The notes under the pieces are model-generated. The model was given only the letters and a program-made list of their open reading frames with translations, was not told the origin of the DNA and did not search any database. This document shows positions 61,505 through 64,000 of a DNA stretch of 64,000 nt, piece by piece (positions within the stretch are counted from its first letter, which is position 1; each line of letters starts with the position of its first letter). Source of the DNA: Deinococcus rubellus (GTDB lineage Bacteria; Deinococcota; Deinococci; Deinococcales; Deinococcaceae). Both the position numbers and the translations under genes were made by a program. The DNA is taken from the NCBI RefSeq assembly GCF_025244745.1, contig NZ_CP104213.1:322501-386500 (forward strand), read 5' to 3'.

Positions 61505-62938
61505 TCAGCGGCGACGGCGGGCCGGTTGCGGCCCCACACGCCCGCCACCGATGTCGTTTCCGGCGGGGCGGCTGGGGCGCTGGCCCTGGCCGCTGCTGCT
61601 TGACTGACCACTCCTCGGCTGACTGGCACGCGCCTGGCTCTGTCCACCGCTCGACTGACCACCTGAATGGCCACCCGATTGCCCGCCGCGACCACCCTGC
61701 TGGCTCCGGCCACCGCGTCCGCCCTGGGCGGGACGGGGCTGCTCCAGCTTGCCTTCCACCTTGGCGTGGTAGTCGAAGCCCTCCAGGTTGCGGCGACTAA
61801 GGGTGCGCTTGGTAAAGCGCTCGATGCTGCGGATCTCGTCCTCTTCCTGCGGGCTAACCAGGGTAAAGGCGGTGCCGCTCTTGCCTGCACGGGCGGTGCG
61901 TCCGGCACGGTGGACATAGTCCTCGGCGGCCACCGGCACGTCGAAGTTGACGACGTGGCCCAGCGAGTCGATGTCGATGCCGCGCGCGGCGATGTCGGTG
62001 GCGACCAGCACCCGGTATTTGCCGCTCTTGAAGCCGGAGAGCGCCTCGGTGCGGGCGTTCTGCGAGCGGTTGCCGTGAATGCGCTCGGCGCTGATGCCGG
62101 CGTTGACGAGTTGCTCGGTGAGGCGGTTGGCGCGGTGCTTGGTGCGGGTAAACACCAGCACGCTGTCCATGTTGATCTCAGCGTCGGCCAGCAGGCCGAT
62201 CAAGAGCTTGGACTTGAGTTCGCCGTGGACCGGGTACAGCGCCTCGGCGATCATGTCATTGGTGCGCCCTCCGTGCTTGACGCCCACACGCACCGGATTC
62301 TGCTGAAATTCCCCGGCCAGCTTGAGGATGCTGTCGGGCATGGTGGCCGAGAACAGCAGCGTCTGGCGCTGGGCGGGAATGGCCCGCAGCACCCGGCGGA
62401 TGTCGGGCAAGAAGCCCAGGTCGAGCATCCGGTCAGCCTCGTCGAGGACCAGCACCTCCAGCGCCGAGAAGTTGATATTGCCCTGGCCGATGTGGTCGAG
62501 GAGTCGTCCCGGCGTGGCGATCACGATGTCAGTTCCGGCCCTCAGGGCTTTTTGCTGCGGTCCCTGCGAGACGCCGCCGAAGATGCTGACGACCTTGAGG
62601 TGGGTATTGTCGATCAAAACGCGGGCCACTTCCTCGATCTGGGCGGCCAGTTCGCGGGTGGGGGCCAGCACCAGGGCGCGGGTGCCGCGTGCGCGCTGGG
62701 TCAGCAGCCGCTCGATGACCGGCAGCAAAAAGGCCACGGTCTTGCCGGAGCCGGTGGCGGCGGTGCCCAGCACGTCCTTGCCCTGGCGGGCGGGCGGCAG
62801 TGCCAGGCCCTGAATCTCGGTGGGGGTGGTGTAGTTCAGGGCGTCGATGGCGGCCCGGAGCGGGGCGGGCAACTGCATTTCCTGAAAGGTGAAGACAGGA
62901 GCGCTGTCGGTGGGGCGGGGTGCGTCGAGTACAGTCAT
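61505..62938 (-). CDS. DEAD-box RNA helicase with Gly/Arg/Gln-rich C-terminal tail
   Basis: 477 residues from ATG 62938 (GAGG 7 nt upstream). The motifs in order are: Q motif (FQEMQLP to TPTEIQ), I GTAATGSGKT, Ia APTRELA, II VLDEADRML, III SAT, V ATDIAARGIDI and VI HRAGRTARAG. The last 75 residues are low-complexity (GGRGGRSQQGGRGGQSGG, then S/Q-rich, ending RRRR). It unwinds structured RNA in cold response, ribosome assembly or decay. A TAGACT box near 63131-63136 (minus strand) implies a long leader of about 190 nt, which is common for cold-regulated helicases. Confidence 0.94.
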   Translation of the reverse strand: MTVLDAPRPTDSAPVFTFQEMQLPAPLRAAIDALNYTTPTEIQGLALPPARQGKDVLGTAATGSGKTVAFLLPVIERLLTQRARGTRALVLAPTRELAAQIEEVARVLIDNTHLKVVSIFGGVSQGPQQKALRAGTDIVIATPGRLLDHIGQGNINFSALEVLVLDEADRMLDLGFLPDIRRVLRAIPAQRQTLLFSATMPDSILKLAGEFQQNPVRVGVKHGGRTNDMIAEALYPVHGELKSKLLIGLLADAEINMDSVLVFTRTKHRANRLTEQLVNAGISAERIHGNRSQNARTEALSGFKSGKYRVLVATDIAARGIDIDSLGHVVNFDVPVAAEDYVHRAGRTARAGKSGTAFTLVSPQEEDEIRSIERFTKRTLSRRNLEGFDYHAKVEGKLEQPRPAQGGRGGRSQQGGRGGQSGGHSGGQSSGGQSQARASQPRSGQSSSSGQGQRPSRPAGNDIGGGRVGPQPARRRR

Positions 62939-63236
62939 CAAACAACCTCACGGACGTCTGCCTGCTGGCAATGTCCGGTCTTTTTAAGAAAGCGGCAAAA
63001 ATTCGCCAGCCCTGCGGCGAAGGGGGTGTGCCAGGTGGTCAACACGATGAACGTCTGAGGTTCATCTGGCCGCAGTGTTGTGTCAGTAAAACTCGGGGAA
63101 GATCAGGGCAGCGGCCCGCTTGAACCGAGTCTAACGCATGGCGAGGACTAGAGGGCCCTGCTGAGACCCTGACGTCGTATCTGGAGTGCCACTGCCACGG
63201 GAACACCCCGCCGCTGCGGAGGACGTTTGGCCCGGC

Positions 63237-63265
63237 TTGCACGCCCACAAAGGCAGTGCTACACT
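63237..63265 (+). promoter_or_regulatory. Promoter of tRNA-Trp
   Basis: -35 TTGCAC (63237-63242) and -10 TACACT (63260-63265) with a 17-bp spacer, about 45 bp upstream of the mature tRNA. Confidence 0.7.
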
Positions 63266-63313
63266 GTTGAAGCTTCTGGAACGGCCCGCTCAGGCGGCGC
63301 ACGATTTGGGCAA

Positions 63314-63389
63314 GGGTTCTTAGCTCAGTTGGTAGAGCATCGGTCTCCAAAACCGAGGGTCGTAGGTTCAAGTCCTGCAGGGCCCGCCA
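63314..63389 (+). tRNA. tRNA-Trp (anticodon CCA)
   Basis: A full 76-nt cloverleaf: acceptor arms GGGTTCT and AGGGCCC pair with two G-T wobbles. The D-arm is GCTC/GAGC, the anticodon stem TCGGT/ACCGA with loop CTCCAAA (anticodon CCA), and the T-arm GTAGG/CCTGC with TTCAAGT. The discriminator is G, and the 3' CCA is encoded. Confidence 0.97.
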
Positions 63390-63393
63390 GAAT

Positions 63394-63426
63394 AAACCTC
63401 GTCACCAGACGGGGTTTTTCTTTTTG
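63394..63426 (+). terminator. Rho-independent terminator of tRNA-Trp
   Basis: AAACCTCGTC-ACCA-GACGGGGTTT, a 10-bp stem with one G-T pair, followed by TTCTTTTT, 5 nt after the tRNA. Confidence 0.9.
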
Positions 63427-63456
63427 GCTTGCCTAGAGGGCCTTGCTGTGCGGTAC

Positions 63457-64000
63457 TCAGCCCTCTTTGGCCGGTACGTTGTCGCCGGACATGTCTTCGG
63501 CGGACATATTTTCTTTTGGCAGGCTGCGGCCCAGCCCCCAGACGGTCAGGAGCCCCACCATCAGCAGGGTCAGCCAGGTCAGGGCGGGCCAGGCCAGCGA
63601 CTTCCCCAGGTCGACCAGCACGCCCCCGAGCACGCTGCCCAGCGCTCCGCCCAGCCCCAGCGACAATGCGCCGAGTCCGAAGTAACTGCCCATCAGCTGC
63701 GGCGGGGCCATCCGGGCGGTGATGGTCTGCTGGGTCGGAAACACCACCATGCCGCCCAGGCTCAGGAGGGCAGTGCAGGCCAGCAGCGCCGCGAAGGAGT
63801 GGGCCAGGGCCATGCTGCCCAGACCGAGGGCGGCCAGCCCCACGCCGCCCATCAGAATCTGTCGGCCTGTGAAGTGTCGTCCGGCCAACAGCACCACCGG
63901 GTACTGCAACAAGACGGCCAGCCCCGCCTGGAGGGCGTAGAGCGGCCCGGTTGCCGTTGGCCCGGCCAGCTCCACGGCCCGCAGCGTAACCGCCACATTG
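63457..64000 (-). CDS. MFS transporter, C-terminal half (5' end outside window)
   Basis: About 181 codons are visible and the frame stays open to the right edge. Five or six membrane helices are seen, with LLAGRHFTGRQILMGGVGL (a motif A-like loop after a helix) and MVVFPTQQTITARMAPPQLMGSYFGL between helices. This fits the second half of a 12-helix exporter. The substrate is unknown. The true start lies beyond base 64000. Confidence 0.85.
   Translation of the reverse strand, partial: NVAVTLRAVELAGPTATGPLYALQAGLAVLLQYPVVLLAGRHFTGRQILMGGVGLAALGLGSMALAHSFAALLACTALLSLGGMVVFPTQQTITARMAPPQLMGSYFGLGALSLGLGGALGSVLGGVLVDLGKSLAWPALTWLTLLMVGLLTVWGLGRSLPKENMSAEDMSGDNVPAKEG

Overview
The window is a dense, GC-rich bacterial chromosome segment that fits the genus Deinococcus. 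The evidence is the gene families present, the dnaA-oriC-dnaN-eno-pyk order, and a very frequent leaderless promoter layout in which a TAnnnT box sits 6-8 nt before the start codon. The species is not resolvable by eye. The window spans the chromosomal replication origin.

Layout. 1-4.7 kb (minus strand): 5' part of ruvC, then a peptide-type ABC importer (binding protein and two permeases) and an A-type Fe-S carrier. 4.8-9.1 kb: a winged-helix protein divergent from an MFS pump, an amino-acid ABC importer (binding protein and permease), and a beta carbonic anhydrase. 9.1-17 kb: small hypotheticals, an aminotransferase/GNAT pair, an unusual protein with a strict 10-residue repeat, an IS66-family element inserted between a flavin reductase and a GNAT gene, two zinc peptidases, a PAP2 phosphatase and a decayed stretch. 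17.5-23.4 kb: dnaA (apparently with an ATC start), an oriC with at least 11 perfect DnaA boxes followed by DnaA-trio-like repeats, dnaN, eno and pyk. 23.4-34 kb: a second small DnaA-box cluster, tyrS, MOSC, YqhA, trmK, GNAT, nanE-like, SDR, rimO, a broken iron-permease gene and a thymidine phosphorylase. 33.3-41.5 kb: accD-accA, a PD-(D/E)XK nuclease fused to DUF4357, a secreted pullulanase and a ClC channel. 41.6-47.7 kb: a sugar-uptake and catabolic operon with a LacI-type operator. 47.8-64 kb: a phosphorylation-dead receiver protein, an FAD dehydrogenase, a pair of small acidic paralogues, an RGG-repeat protein, HAD/MFS genes, a CDP-alcohol phosphatidyltransferase, SDR and NUDIX genes, alkA, a Crp/Fnr regulator, a DEAD-box helicase, tRNA-Trp and a partial MFS gene.

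The most unusual items are the 119-residue protein with proline at every tenth residue (11216-11575), the ATC start of dnaA, the Bacillus-like unwinding element at oriC with a satellite DnaA-box cluster 4.3 kb away, the RGG-repeat protein, and the nuclease-DUF4357 fusion divergent from pullulanase. Several genes are visibly decaying by IS insertion, nonsense codons, a 14-bp tandem duplication or start-codon loss. No CRISPR array, prophage or complete defence island is visible.
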